Assembly (NCBI GenBank): GCA_963784415.1
Contig: CAWARK010000002.1
Location: 62,001-126,000, forward strand
Source: UBA7672 sp963784415
Lineage (GTDB): Bacteria; Pseudomonadota; Alphaproteobacteria; Caulobacterales; Hyphomonadaceae
DNA: 64,000 bases
Reading direction: 5' to 3'
Below, piece after piece: positions 50,707 through 59,255 of the stretch (its first letter is position 1; each line of letters opens with the position of its first letter). Both the position numbers and the translations under genes were made by a program. The notes under the pieces were generated by a model. It searched no databases. It saw nothing but the letters and a program-made list of their open reading frames with translations, and was not told where the DNA came from.

Positions 50707-52266
50707 ATGAGCACCCCCTCCACGAACAATACCGGCAAAGACCGCGTACTGATCTTCGACACCACGATGCGCGACGGCGAACAGTCGCCCGGCGCCTCGA
50801 TGACCATCCGCGAAAAGCTCGAACTCGCCGAACTCCTGCAGGAGATGAAGGTCGACATCTGCGAGGCCGGTTTCGCCGCGTCCTCCGAAGGCGACTTCCA
50901 GTGCGTCAGCCAGATCGCCGAACTCGCCAAGGACATGGCCATCTGCACGCTCGCCCGTTCCACGCTGACCGATATCGACAAGGCAGGGGAGGCGCTGAAG
51001 AAAGCGAAGAACCCCCGCATCCACACCTTCATCTCCACCAGTCCCGTGCACATGAAGCACAAGCTGAAGATGGGCCCCAACGCCGTGCTCGAAGCCATCG
51101 GCGCCTCGGTCACGCACTCCCGCAAATTCGCGGGCGATGTTGAATGGTCCGCCGAGGACGCCACCCGCACCGAGTTCGATTTCCTCTGCAAGGCGATCGA
51201 CGTCGCCATCTCGTCCGGCGCCACCGTCATCAACGTCCCCGATACGGTCGGCTATTCGCACCCCGCCGAATACGGCGAGCTGATCCGCCGCCTGATCGAG
51301 AACATTCCGAACTCGGATAAGGTCATCTGGTCGACGCACTGCCACAACGACCTCGGCCTCGCGGTCGCAAACTCGCTCGCCGGCGTCATCAACGGCGCGC
51401 GTCAGATCGAATGCGCCATCAACGGCATGGGCGAACGCGCCGGCAATGCCGCGCTGGAAGAATGCGTCATGGCGCTGAAAGTGCGCGGCGACTCGATGCC
51501 GTTCTACACCGAAGTGGTCACGCAGAAACTCGCCCGTGCCTCCAAGATGGTGTCGTCGATCACCGGCTTCCCGGTGCAATACAACAAGGCCATCGTCGGC
51601 AAGAACGCCTTCGCGCACGAGAGCGGCATCCACCAGGACGGCATGCTCAAGAACCGCGAAACGTACGAGATCATGCAGCCCGAAGACGTCGGCGTGCCCT
51701 CCACCTCGCTGATCATGGGCAAGCTCTCCGGCCGCAACGCGTTCCGCGACAAGCTGGAATCTCTCGGCTATGTGCTGGAGCAGGGCCCACTCAACGACGC
51801 CTTCAAGCGCTTCAAGGATCTCGCCGACAAGAAGAAGCACGTCTTCGACGAAGACATCATCGCCCTCGTCGACGAGCAGATGTCCGGCAAGCAGGAACGC
51901 ATCACGGTCAAGCGCCTGAAAGTCGTCGCCGGCACCGAAGGCCCGCAGACCGCCGAGATCGAACTGGTGATCGACGGCGAACCGCACGCCACAACCTCCA
52001 CCGGCAACGGCCCTGTCGACGCCGTCTTCAACGGCATCCGCCAGCTCTGCCCGCACACTGCGGTTCTGGAACTCTACCAGGTCAGCGCCGTCACCGAAGG
52101 CACCGACGCGCAGGCCACCGTCTCGGTCCGCCTTGCAGAGCAGGGCCTCGTCGCCACCGGCAAAGCCTCCGACCCCGACACCCTCGTCGCCTCCGCCCGC
52201 GCCTACGTCCACGCCCTCAACAAGCTGGAAGTCCGCCGCGCGAAGGCGACCGGAGCGGCGGCGTAA
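50707..52266 (+). CDS. leuA: 2-Isopropylmalate synthase
   Basis: First committed enzyme of leucine synthesis; condenses acetyl-CoA with 2-oxoisovalerate. 519 residues. Catalytic TIM barrel with FDTTMRDGEQSPGASM and metal-binding STHCHNDLGLAVANSL. GERAGNAALEECVMAL and the HESGIHQDGMLKN loop follow. The C-terminal ~130 residues are the LeuA allosteric domain (RVTVKRLKVVAG-like to ARAYVHALNKLEV). Upstream leader and hairpins suggest leucine attenuation in addition to feedback. Confidence 0.97.
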   Translation: MSTPSTNNTGKDRVLIFDTTMRDGEQSPGASMTIREKLELAELLQEMKVDICEAGFAASSEGDFQCVSQIAELAKDMAICTLARSTLTDIDKAGEALKKAKNPRIHTFISTSPVHMKHKLKMGPNAVLEAIGASVTHSRKFAGDVEWSAEDATRTEFDFLCKAIDVAISSGATVINVPDTVGYSHPAEYGELIRRLIENIPNSDKVIWSTHCHNDLGLAVANSLAGVINGARQIECAINGMGERAGNAALEECVMALKVRGDSMPFYTEVVTQKLARASKMVSSITGFPVQYNKAIVGKNAFAHESGIHQDGMLKNRETYEIMQPEDVGVPSTSLIMGKLSGRNAFRDKLESLGYVLEQGPLNDAFKRFKDLADKKKHVFDEDIIALVDEQMSGKQERITVKRLKVVAGTEGPQTAEIELVIDGEPHATTSTGNGPVDAVFNGIRQLCPHTAVLELYQVSAVTEGTDAQATVSVRLAEQGLVATGKASDPDTLVASARAYVHALNKLEVRRAKATGAAA

Positions 52267-52279
52267 GTCTGCAAGTATG

Positions 52280-52326
52280 CCCTCGTCCTTCGAGGAGCCG
52301 CAGAGCGGCGCCTCGAAGGACGAGGG
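52280..52326. repeat. 47-bp intergenic palindrome after leuA
   Basis: Perfect 16-bp arms CCCTCGTCCTTCGAGG / CCTCGAAGGACGAGGG enclose an inner GCCGC-AGA-GCGGC stem. This is the REP-like form seen between genes in many alphaproteobacteria. It could stop leuA transcripts, but lacks a U-run. Confidence 0.85.
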
Positions 52327-52340
52327 CGCGCTCCTCACCG

Positions 52341-52766
52341 TCAAAATCCCAACCCCTGCACATCGGGCTCCACCCACACGCGCCGCGCTTCCCGCGAAAA
52401 CAGCGTCTCCTTGCGCCAGTAGGCCAGCGGCCATCCCGACTTTCCAAACTCCGACTCCATCAACGCCGCCAGCATCTCCGCCAACGCGGCGCCCTCATGC
52501 GCTCGCATCACGCTCCGCGCCGCGCGCAGCGATGCGAGCGTGATCGTCTCATGGTATCCGCTCGTGTCCGTGTTCGGTGTGCCCGTCGCTTCATTGTAAG
52601 CGCGGATCAGCCCCGGCATCACGCGCACCGCGTCCTCGCCATGCTGCGTAATCAGCCACAGCGCCGCCGCGAAGTGCGCCGCGTGCGTCCACTCCGCCTT
52701 GGGCAGCGTGCGATCCATCACGCCGCGCGCGATACGCTCTATGTCAGTGTCGGATAGGGAAGTCAT
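52341..52766 (-). CDS. Hypothetical protein (141 aa)
   Basis: I do not recognise the family with certainty. ATG 52766 is set by AAAGGAC 6-8 bases upstream and by the unrelated sequence before it. The sequence is soluble and helical, with EWTHAAHFAAALWLI (two histidines spaced for a metal or active site) and RAYNEATGTPNTDTSGYHETITLASLR, which looks conserved in style. No signal peptide. Convergent with leuA, with the palindrome at 52280-52326 between them. Confidence 0.7.
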   Translation of the reverse strand: MTSLSDTDIERIARGVMDRTLPKAEWTHAAHFAAALWLITQHGEDAVRVMPGLIRAYNEATGTPNTDTSGYHETITLASLRAARSVMRAHEGAALAEMLAALMESEFGKSGWPLAYWRKETLFSREARRVWVEPDVQGLGF

Positions 52767-53258
52767 CGTTTGTCCTTTGTGAAATCCGGCGGACCTGCAA
52801 AAGGACAACCCCGCCGCGTTGGCGAGGCTTGATGTTGAAGGCGGACTAGAAGCCCTGTCCTCCACGCACACCAGCGCAAGCCGACTTATGTCGAGCCTGG
52901 CCTTGCTGCTGTGTGTTCAGCGTCGTGTGCATGCGCGGGCTTCTATCACCGCGGCGCTTGAGGTCAACGCGCATGCCGCCCGCACCGCCTGTCATCCCGG
53001 AAGCGCGAAGCGCTATCCGGGACCCATTTCTCTACCCCGACACCTGACGAATGGGTCCCGGCTCGCGCTCCGCTCGGCCGGGATGACAACCGCGCTATGG
53101 GCGACAAGAGTTACACCCCATTTTGTTGGATGAGATCCGCACCTATCCAACAGCTCGCGTTTCCGCACCTCCAGCAATCTCAATGACTTGCGCGAAAAAT
53201 AGGGTGGATTGGCGTTCGGCAAATCAGCCGGGCTCCAGACGCGCGTATAATCACACCC
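52767..53258. other. Intergenic region with a long palindrome
   Basis: 492 bp with no gene I can support. The notable content is the 97-bp palindrome at 52991-53087, listed separately. Frames crossing this region are composed of repeat sequence. Confidence 0.6.
52991..53087. repeat. 97-bp nested intergenic palindrome
   Basis: Outer arms GTCATCCCGG / CCGGGATGAC (52991-53000 and 53078-53087) and inner arms CCGGGACCCATT / AATGGGTCCCGG (53017-53028 and 53050-53061) pair perfectly. Small GC-rich hairpins sit between the arms. This GTCATCCCGG...CCGGGATGAC pattern is a known type of dispersed alphaproteobacterial intergenic repeat. Confidence 0.85.
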
Positions 53259-54152
53259 ATGAAACGCAAAGGCTGGCCCATATGGCTGCTGCGTGACCTC
53301 CCGGCCTTCCTGGGTGTCATGCTCAGCTTCTGGCCGCTGGTGATCCTCCTGATCTCCAGCGAACGCCGAGTCATGCGCGGAAAGGCGATCCGCAGATCGG
53401 TGTTCGAAACCATCGCCCTCCTGCTCGCCCACGCCGAAGCGCGCCTCACCTTCGCACTCACGCGCCAGGCCTACCGCCGCCTCGGCTGGAACCCGCGCCT
53501 CGTGCGCTTCAATCTCATCCCCGCCACCTACAACCTGCGCGAAGTGCAGGAGCGCTACGCGAACTACGTGAACGCCTTCGGCGACATGAACGCCGTGGTC
53601 GAGGCTTACATCGAGGACATCCGCGCGCAGTACCGCATCGCCGAGCGCGACCTCGTCGCCCATGGTTCGACGGACGCGCGGCAGAGCCGCGCTGCTCACC
53701 ATGAGCTGGTGCGTGTAGCCGCATCCCCATTTGCGCTCATCCTGAGCAGCACGCGCAGCGTGCGTCCGTCGAAGGACGAGCGCGGCTACGCGCACGCTCG
53801 CGACCCTCCGCCGTATCCAAATTTCCAGAAACTCAACTCCAACCCACCTCGCACGCCCCGCGTGCGAGAACGCACCTTCACGCCCCGCGTTGACTTTTCA
53901 CCCCGGCTCCACCACATACGTTCCAACCTTGGAGCCCACGCATATGAAGCCGTCGAAACCCGCCTGACCTCGCGCGCGTCGTTTCTACTCCAGCTTCCGT
54001 GTCCCCCATGTCTCTCATCACCTTCGATCGTGTCGCTGCAAAAGTGCCGGCCGATCGCACGCTTTTCGAAAACCTCACGCTGGCCATCGGCGCCGAACGC
54101 ATCGGCCTTGTCGGCCGCAACGGCTCGGGCAAGTCGACGCTGTTGCGCTTGA
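53259..54152 (+). CDS. Hypothetical protein with repeat-derived C-terminal extension
   Basis: 297-codon frame. Residues 1 to about 133 look like a real protein: basic N-terminus, one transmembrane helix (FLGVMLSFWPLVILLIS), then a long helical part (EARLTFALTRQAYRRLGW ... YANYVNAFGDMNAVVEAYIEDIRAQYRIAERDL). From 53660 onward the codons run through two palindromic repeats and then 145 bp into the start of the ABC-F gene in another frame. The last ~160 residues are therefore probably not ancestral sequence. The ancestral stop seems to have been lost by repeat insertion; whether the extension is translated is unknown. Confidence 0.5.
   Translation: MKRKGWPIWLLRDLPAFLGVMLSFWPLVILLISSERRVMRGKAIRRSVFETIALLLAHAEARLTFALTRQAYRRLGWNPRLVRFNLIPATYNLREVQERYANYVNAFGDMNAVVEAYIEDIRAQYRIAERDLVAHGSTDARQSRAAHHELVRVAASPFALILSSTRSVRPSKDERGYAHARDPPPYPNFQKLNSNPPRTPRVRERTFTPRVDFSPRLHHIRSNLGAHAYEAVETRLTSRASFLLQLPCPPCLSSPSIVSLQKCRPIARFSKTSRWPSAPNASALSAATARASRRCCA
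53660..53704. repeat. Palindromic repeat inside the 297-codon frame (copy 1)
   Basis: CATGGT / ACCATG outer arms and a perfect GCGCGGC-AGA-GCCGCGC inner stem. It resembles dispersed CTCATGGT-type intergenic palindromes. Confidence 0.65.
53734..53782. repeat. Palindromic repeat inside the 297-codon frame (copy 2)
   Basis: CGCTCATCCT / AGGACGAGCG outer arms (9 of 10 paired, plus one G-T) and an inner GCACGC-GCA-GCGTGC stem. The right arm (CGAAGGACGAG) matches that of the palindrome after leuA. Confidence 0.65.
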
Positions 54153-55582
54153 TTGCCGGGCAGGGAGAGCCCGCTTCCGGCGCCATCTCCGTCAACGGCC
54201 GCGTCGGCGAGCTGGCGCAGCGCTGGCCCGACGACACGATCTCGCTTGCCGAAGCCCTCGGCGTCGCCGATGGCCTTGCGCGCCTTGCCCGTCTCGAAGC
54301 CGGCGAGGGCAGCGAAGACGACATGATCGAAGCCGACTGGACACTCGAACACCGCATCGCCGAAACCCTCGCGAAGGTGAACCTGCCCGAGCGCGATCTC
54401 ACCCGCACCATTCATGGCTTCAGCGGCGGCGAGCGCACGCGCATCGCCGTCGCCCGCCTGTGGCTGGAAGCCCCCGACATCCTCCTGCTCGACGAGCCGA
54501 CCAACAATCTCGACGCTGCGGGCAGGGCGGCCATCCTCGCCCTGATCGACGACTGGCGCGGCGCAGCCCTCGTCGCCAGCCATGACCGCGACCTGCTCGA
54601 GCATGTCGATCGCATCGTCGAACTGACGCCCATCGGCGTCACGACCTATGGCGGCGGGTGGTCGGATTTCGCCGCAGCGCGCGAGGCGCGTCGCATCGCG
54701 GCCGCCGGCGCGCTCGACAAGGCGGAGGTCGATCTGCGTCGCGTCAAGGATCAGGTCCAATTGCAGCGCGAGATGAAGCAACGCAAGGACTCGGCCGGCA
54801 AGGCCGGTCGCGCCACAGCCGGTCAGAGCAAGATGCTGCTCGACTTCAAGCAGGACCGCGCCGAAGCCTCGCAAGGCGCCGCCAACCGCCTCGCCGACCG
54901 CCAGCTCACCGCAGCGAACGAAGCGTTGGACGAAGCAAAGGCGCGCTTCGAAATCCTCGTGCCGCTGAATGTCGTGGCGCCCAGCGTCGGCCTGCCATCG
55001 CAAAAACTCGTGCTCGATTTTCAGGATGTGACCGCCGAGGCCGGCGGCCACAAACTGTTTGGCCCGCTCAATTTCCGGGTGGTGGGGCCGGAACGCATCC
55101 ACATCGCTGGCGGCAATGGCGCGGGAAAATCGACCCTGCTGCGCATCATCACCGGCGACCTCGCGCCGTCATCAGGAACGATCCGCCGCCTCGATGGCCG
55201 CATCGCCATGCTCGATCAGCACGCCGACGCGCTTGATCCCACGCTCACCCTGCTTGCCAACATGCGCGCGGCAAACCCCGAGCTGGACGACAACGCCGCC
55301 TATGCTGCGCTCGCCCGCTTCGCCTTCCGCAACAAGCTCGCGCATCAGGTTGTGGCGACGCTCTCCGGCGGCGAGCGTCTGCGCGCTGCAATGTCCTGCC
55401 TGCTCGCAGCCACGACGCCGCCGCAACTCCTGCTGCTGGATGAGCCGACCAACCACCTCGACATCGATTCAATCGAAGTGATCGAACAGGCGCTTGTCAG
55501 TTATGACGGCGCGTTGATGGTGGTCAGCCACGATCCGATGTTCATCGCGACGATCGGCTGCGGGCGGGAGATCAGGCTTTAA
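54008..55582 (+). CDS. ABC-F family ATPase
   Basis: 524 residues with two nucleotide-binding domains and no membrane helices, the ABC-F arrangement of ribosome-associated ATPases. NBD1: Walker A GRNGSGKST, signature FSGGERTRIAVARLW, Walker B DILLLDEPTNNLD. NBD2: GGNGAGKSTLLRI, LSGGERLRAAMSCLL, LLLLDEPTNHLD. The interdomain linker (about 225-320) is rich in charged helix and would contact the P-site tRNA. ATG 54008 is preferred over GTG 53999. The specific subfamily (EttA, Uup, YbiT or resistance type) is not assigned. Confidence 0.92.
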   Translation: MSLITFDRVAAKVPADRTLFENLTLAIGAERIGLVGRNGSGKSTLLRLIAGQGEPASGAISVNGRVGELAQRWPDDTISLAEALGVADGLARLARLEAGEGSEDDMIEADWTLEHRIAETLAKVNLPERDLTRTIHGFSGGERTRIAVARLWLEAPDILLLDEPTNNLDAAGRAAILALIDDWRGAALVASHDRDLLEHVDRIVELTPIGVTTYGGGWSDFAAAREARRIAAAGALDKAEVDLRRVKDQVQLQREMKQRKDSAGKAGRATAGQSKMLLDFKQDRAEASQGAANRLADRQLTAANEALDEAKARFEILVPLNVVAPSVGLPSQKLVLDFQDVTAEAGGHKLFGPLNFRVVGPERIHIAGGNGAGKSTLLRIITGDLAPSSGTIRRLDGRIAMLDQHADALDPTLTLLANMRAANPELDDNAAYAALARFAFRNKLAHQVVATLSGGERLRAAMSCLLAATTPPQLLLLDEPTNHLDIDSIEVIEQALVSYDGALMVVSHDPMFIATIGCGREIRL

Positions 55583-55991
55583 CCCCGCCCAGCTTGCAGA
55601 TGTGCTTCCACTCCGCATCGGTCACGGGCTGCACGGACAGACGCGAATTGTTGATCAGCACCATATCCTTCAACACCGGATCGGTCTTCGCATCCGCCAG
55701 CGACACGGGCGATTTCAGCGGTTCAAGCGCGCGGATATCCGGCGACACCCACGGTCCGCTTTCCGCGGTCGGATCGGGGTAGGCGGATTTCACGATCTCG
55801 CCGATGCCGACCACGGCCTTGTCGACGTTCGAGTGATAGTAAAACACGCGCTCGCCCGGCTTCATCGCCATCAGGTGCAGCTTCGCGCCGTGATTGCGCA
55901 CGCCCGTCCACGGCGTGCCTTTCTTGCCGGCCTTCACGAGGTCATCCCACGAGAAGGCGTCAGGTTCGGATTTCACAAGCCAGTACGCCAT
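55572..55991 (-). CDS. EVE domain protein
   Basis: 139 residues, essentially one EVE (PUA-like) domain of the kind that binds modified nucleotides in DNA or RNA: MAYWLVKSEPDAFSWDDL, GVRNHGAKLHLMAMKPGERVFYYHSN, VVGIGEIVKSAYPDPT and LVLINNSRLSVQPVTDAEW. It converges with the ABC-F gene, overlapping it by 11 bp. Confidence 0.93.
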   Translation of the reverse strand: MAYWLVKSEPDAFSWDDLVKAGKKGTPWTGVRNHGAKLHLMAMKPGERVFYYHSNVDKAVVGIGEIVKSAYPDPTAESGPWVSPDIRALEPLKSPVSLADAKTDPVLKDMVLINNSRLSVQPVTDAEWKHICKLGGVKA

Positions 55992-56052
55992 GCTGCTCCT
56001 CGCATTCCACGGGTCGCAACATGGCTGAGTCAGATGATGATCGCCAGCGATT

Positions 56053-56406
56053 CTACTTGGGATCTTTGGGAGGATCTTTCGGCGGATTGTCGATCAGCTT
56101 CGTCGGATCGATTGCGCCCAGCACGGCAGCCGGCTGTGCGCCTTCAACGGAGATCGCGCCATTGGCGTCGGCAGAGGCCTGGTTCGAGCTCGACGCGCCG
56201 CCGTTCTTTACAGACGGATTGTCGATGACTTTCTGCGTGTTGATGGCCCCGAGCGCCGCTGCGGGCGTCACACCGGCAACGGTTACCTGCCCCGGATTGT
56301 CCACGACAACTGTCTCGTTGAGCCCCATCGATGTGGACGCCATATTATCGTTGTGGGCGCATCCGGCCAGCGCGCCGGCGATCACGAGAAGACAGATACG
56401 GTTCAT
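56053..56406 (-). CDS. Lipoprotein with a duplicated short module
   Basis: 117 residues. Lipobox LAGC in MNRICLLVIAGALAGC, set by ATG 56406 with AAGGAAC upstream. The mature part carries two copies of a ~24-residue unit: VTVAGVTPAAALGAINTQKV-IDNP and ISVEGAQPAAVLGAIDPTKL-IDNP, separated by a Ser/Asn/Ala linker, then a Pro/Lys tail (PPKDPPKDPK). Family unknown. Confidence 0.75.
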   Translation of the reverse strand: MNRICLLVIAGALAGCAHNDNMASTSMGLNETVVVDNPGQVTVAGVTPAAALGAINTQKVIDNPSVKNGGASSSNQASADANGAISVEGAQPAAVLGAIDPTKLIDNPPKDPPKDPK

Positions 56407-56472
56407 GGCGTTGTTCCTTGGCCCGACCCGTAAAGACCAAAGCATAGGCGCCCAACTCGTTCCGTCAGCCGG

Positions 56473-57825
56473 TCAATTTGTGACGTCGGACCCGTCGAGT
56501 TTCCGCGCATTGCGCAGTTGCGGGAACAGCCATGCCCAGAAGCCGGCGACGAAAATTGCTCCGACGCCGCCGATCACCACAGCCGGAACTGCGCCCACGG
56601 CGCCCGCGCCAATCGCATGCGCCATCGTGCCTGCGCGGAACTCGCCGAGCTCGTTCGAGGCCGACACGAACACGGAGTTCACCGCGTTGACGCGCCCGCG
56701 CACATCGTCCGGCGTCCACAGCTGCAGCAATGTCTCGCGCACCACGACGCTCACCATGTCGGCCGCGCCGAGCAGGATGAGAACAAGGATCGAGAACCAC
56801 GCGACGGTCGACAGACCAAAGAGCAGCGTGAACAGGCCGTAGAGCCCGACGCATACGAACATGATCTTGCCAGCGTGGTCGCGGATCGGAAATGTCGCGA
56901 GCAGGGCGGCGGTAAGGATCGCGCCTATGCCCGGCGCCGCGCGCAGCCAGCCTAGGCCCTCGGGGCCGAGCTTGAGGATTTCCTCCGCATAGATCGGCAG
57001 CAACGCGATCACCCCGCCCATCAGCACAGCGAAGAGGTCGAGCGAGATGGCGCCGAGAATGACCTTCTGTTTCCAGATGAAGCGAAAGCCCTCGAGCATG
57101 TTGGAGAGGGTGGGGCGTTCGCGCGCCGGCGCCTTGGGGGGCTTTGCGATCATGAAGACCAGCAGCGCGCCCAGCAGCATGAACATGAACGCAGTTGTGT
57201 AGGCGATCTCAGGCCCGTGGCCGTTGATCAGGTTGGCAAGGTCCGGCTGTCCTGATCCAGCAAGCCAACTTGCAAACGCGGGCTCTCCAAGGCCGAGCAA
57301 CAGGCCGCCTGCGGCAGGTCCGATGATGGTCGCCGCCTGCCAGGCAGACGAGTTCCACGTCACCGCATTGGCAAAGTCGCGCGCCGGCACAAGCGATACG
57401 ACCAGTGAAGAAGACGCCGGACCGAGGAACGCACGCGCCACCCCGAACACGACGAGCACCGTCAGCATCAGCCAGGCCGAGATCATTCCGGTTGCCGAGA
57501 AGAAGGCCATCGCGGCGGCGCACGCGGCAGCCAGCACGATCGACAATCCCATGATCATCCTGCGGCCGAACTGATCCGCAGCCGTTCCGGTCACCAGCAC
57601 CAGCAAGGCCAGCGGCAGGAACTGCACCAGCCCGACGAGGCCGGTATAGAGCGCCGATTTCGTCAGCTCGTAGATGTGCCAGATGACGGCGACCGACAGG
57701 ATCTGGGCCCCGAAAGTCGTGAACACTCGCGCCAGAAAATAGAGCACGAACGATCGGTGCCTGAAGGCGGAGAACCGTTCAGGCCGCCCCTCGCGGGGCG
57801 CGTTTTCGGAGAGTGTTTCGGTCAT
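56473..57825 (-). CDS. MFS transporter
   Basis: 450 residues, about 12 transmembrane helices, of the EntS-like major facilitator type. Loop 2-3 motif GTAADQFGRRMIMG is the MFS A-motif (G-x-x-x-D-x-x-G-R-R), and NAVTWNSSAWQAATIIGPAAGGLLLG is typical of helix 5. Probably an exporter; substrate unknown. Divergent from mreB. Confidence 0.9.
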   Translation of the reverse strand: MTETLSENAPREGRPERFSAFRHRSFVLYFLARVFTTFGAQILSVAVIWHIYELTKSALYTGLVGLVQFLPLALLVLVTGTAADQFGRRMIMGLSIVLAAACAAAMAFFSATGMISAWLMLTVLVVFGVARAFLGPASSSLVVSLVPARDFANAVTWNSSAWQAATIIGPAAGGLLLGLGEPAFASWLAGSGQPDLANLINGHGPEIAYTTAFMFMLLGALLVFMIAKPPKAPARERPTLSNMLEGFRFIWKQKVILGAISLDLFAVLMGGVIALLPIYAEEILKLGPEGLGWLRAAPGIGAILTAALLATFPIRDHAGKIMFVCVGLYGLFTLLFGLSTVAWFSILVLILLGAADMVSVVVRETLLQLWTPDDVRGRVNAVNSVFVSASNELGEFRAGTMAHAIGAGAVGAVPAVVIGGVGAIFVAGFWAWLFPQLRNARKLDGSDVTN

Positions 57826-58170
57826 GGGGAGGTCGGGAAAGGGGGAGGGAATCTCATCGGTCCCGCCTCATTGGCGCTTCCGGAACGCGGCTGGCAAGAG
57901 GCGCGCCCAAAGATCAGGAAAATGGACAAGGGTACGAGCCGTTCCGCCTGATCAGGCTTCAAACCGGGCAGACTCGGCTCCCGTCTTCTCTCAAATCGGG
58001 GAATCCGTGTCTCCGGGGCTGCCCGGAATCCGTGCGAAACGCTGCGTTCCGTCTGGCGAATCAATATTGGCAGCACGCTATTGCGTTAGCGATTTTGAAA
58101 GACGAGACCTGTATCGGGGAGCTGTGAGAATCTTCGCGCGCTGAGTCGTCGCGATTGGAGCCCTGCGCTT
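57826..58170. other. Divergent region between MFS gene and mreB
   Basis: 345 bp, no gene supported. A perfect palindrome GCCTGATCAGGC lies at 57946-57957, and CGCTA-TTGCGT-TAGCG lies at 58077-58092. The mreB promoter must be here but I could not place a convincing -35/-10 pair. Confidence 0.4.
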
Positions 58171-59211
58171 ATGTTCGGCAAACTCTTCAGCCTGATGTCC
58201 ACGGACATGGCGATCGACCTGGGTACAGCCAACACCCTGGTTTACGTGAAGGGCCACGGCGTCCAGCTCGATGAGCCGTCGGTCGTTGCCTATGTGAACC
58301 AGAATGGCCGCAAGGTCGTTCACGCGGTCGGCAAGGAAGCCAAGATGATGCTTGGCAAGACCCCGATCTACATGGAAGCTGTCCGCCCGATGCGTGATGG
58401 CGTCATCGCCGACTTCGAAGTCGCCGAGGAAATGATCAAGCGCTTCATCCAGAAGGTGCAGGTCCGCCGCTCCTTCATCGCGCCCGTCATCATCATCTGC
58501 GTTCCGGCCGGCGCGACGCCCGTCGAACGCCGCGCCATCCAGCAGTCGGCGCAAATGGCCGGCGCGCGCCAGGTGCACCTGATCTACGAACCCATGGCCG
58601 CCGCGATCGGCGCCGGCCTGCCGATCGACGAACCGTCTGGCTCGATGGTGGTCGATATCGGTGGCGGAACGACCGAGGTTGCCGTGCTGTCGCTCGGCGG
58701 TCTGGTCTATTCGCGTTCGGTCCGCGTGGGCGGCGACAAGATGGACGATGCCATCGTCAATTATCTCCGCCGCGAAGAGAACCTGCTCATCGGCGAGGCT
58801 TCGGCCGAGCGGATCAAGAAGGAAATCGGCACCGCCAAAGGCCCCGACAACGGCAAGGGGATGTCGCTCGACATTCGCGGCCGCGACCTGATGAACGGCG
58901 TGCCCAAGGAAATCGAAATCACTGAAGCCATGGTCGCCAAGGCCCTGTCCGAACCGGTCACGCAGATCGTTGATTCGGTGAAGACGGCGCTGGAAGCCAT
59001 GCCGCCCGAACTGGCCGCCGATATCGTCGACAAGGGCATTGTCCTCACCGGCGGCGGCGCACTCCTGCGCAACCTCGATGTTGTGCTCCGTGAACGGACT
59101 GGCCTGCCGGTCACAGTCGCGGAAGATCCGCTGAAATGCGTCGTGCTTGGATCGGGGAAAGTGCTAGAGAATCTCGACAAGATGAAGGGCATGCTGGCGC
59201 CGGAAGTCTAG
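58171..59211 (+). CDS. mreB: Rod shape-determining protein MreB
   Basis: 346-residue bacterial actin that directs elongation-phase peptidoglycan synthesis along the inner membrane. Phosphate-1 motif DLGTANTLVYVKG, connect-1 APVIIICVPAGATPVERRAI, phosphate-2 VVDIGGGTTEVAVLSLGG, adenosine motif IVLTGGGALLRNLD. First gene of mreBCD-mrdA-rodA. Confidence 0.98.
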   Translation: MFGKLFSLMSTDMAIDLGTANTLVYVKGHGVQLDEPSVVAYVNQNGRKVVHAVGKEAKMMLGKTPIYMEAVRPMRDGVIADFEVAEEMIKRFIQKVQVRRSFIAPVIIICVPAGATPVERRAIQQSAQMAGARQVHLIYEPMAAAIGAGLPIDEPSGSMVVDIGGGTTEVAVLSLGGLVYSRSVRVGGDKMDDAIVNYLRREENLLIGEASAERIKKEIGTAKGPDNGKGMSLDIRGRDLMNGVPKEIEITEAMVAKALSEPVTQIVDSVKTALEAMPPELAADIVDKGIVLTGGGALLRNLDVVLRERTGLPVTVAEDPLKCVVLGSGKVLENLDKMKGMLAPEV

Positions 59212-59255
59212 GCGTCCGGTTGCGGCGCGGGATGCTTCGCCCCCGAGGAGCCTAG

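Noticed and set aside
58067..58084. Sigma-54-like TTGGCAGCACGCTATTGC upstream of mreB
   Set aside because: GG-to-GC spacing is 14 rather than the required 12 and the -24 box is imperfect.
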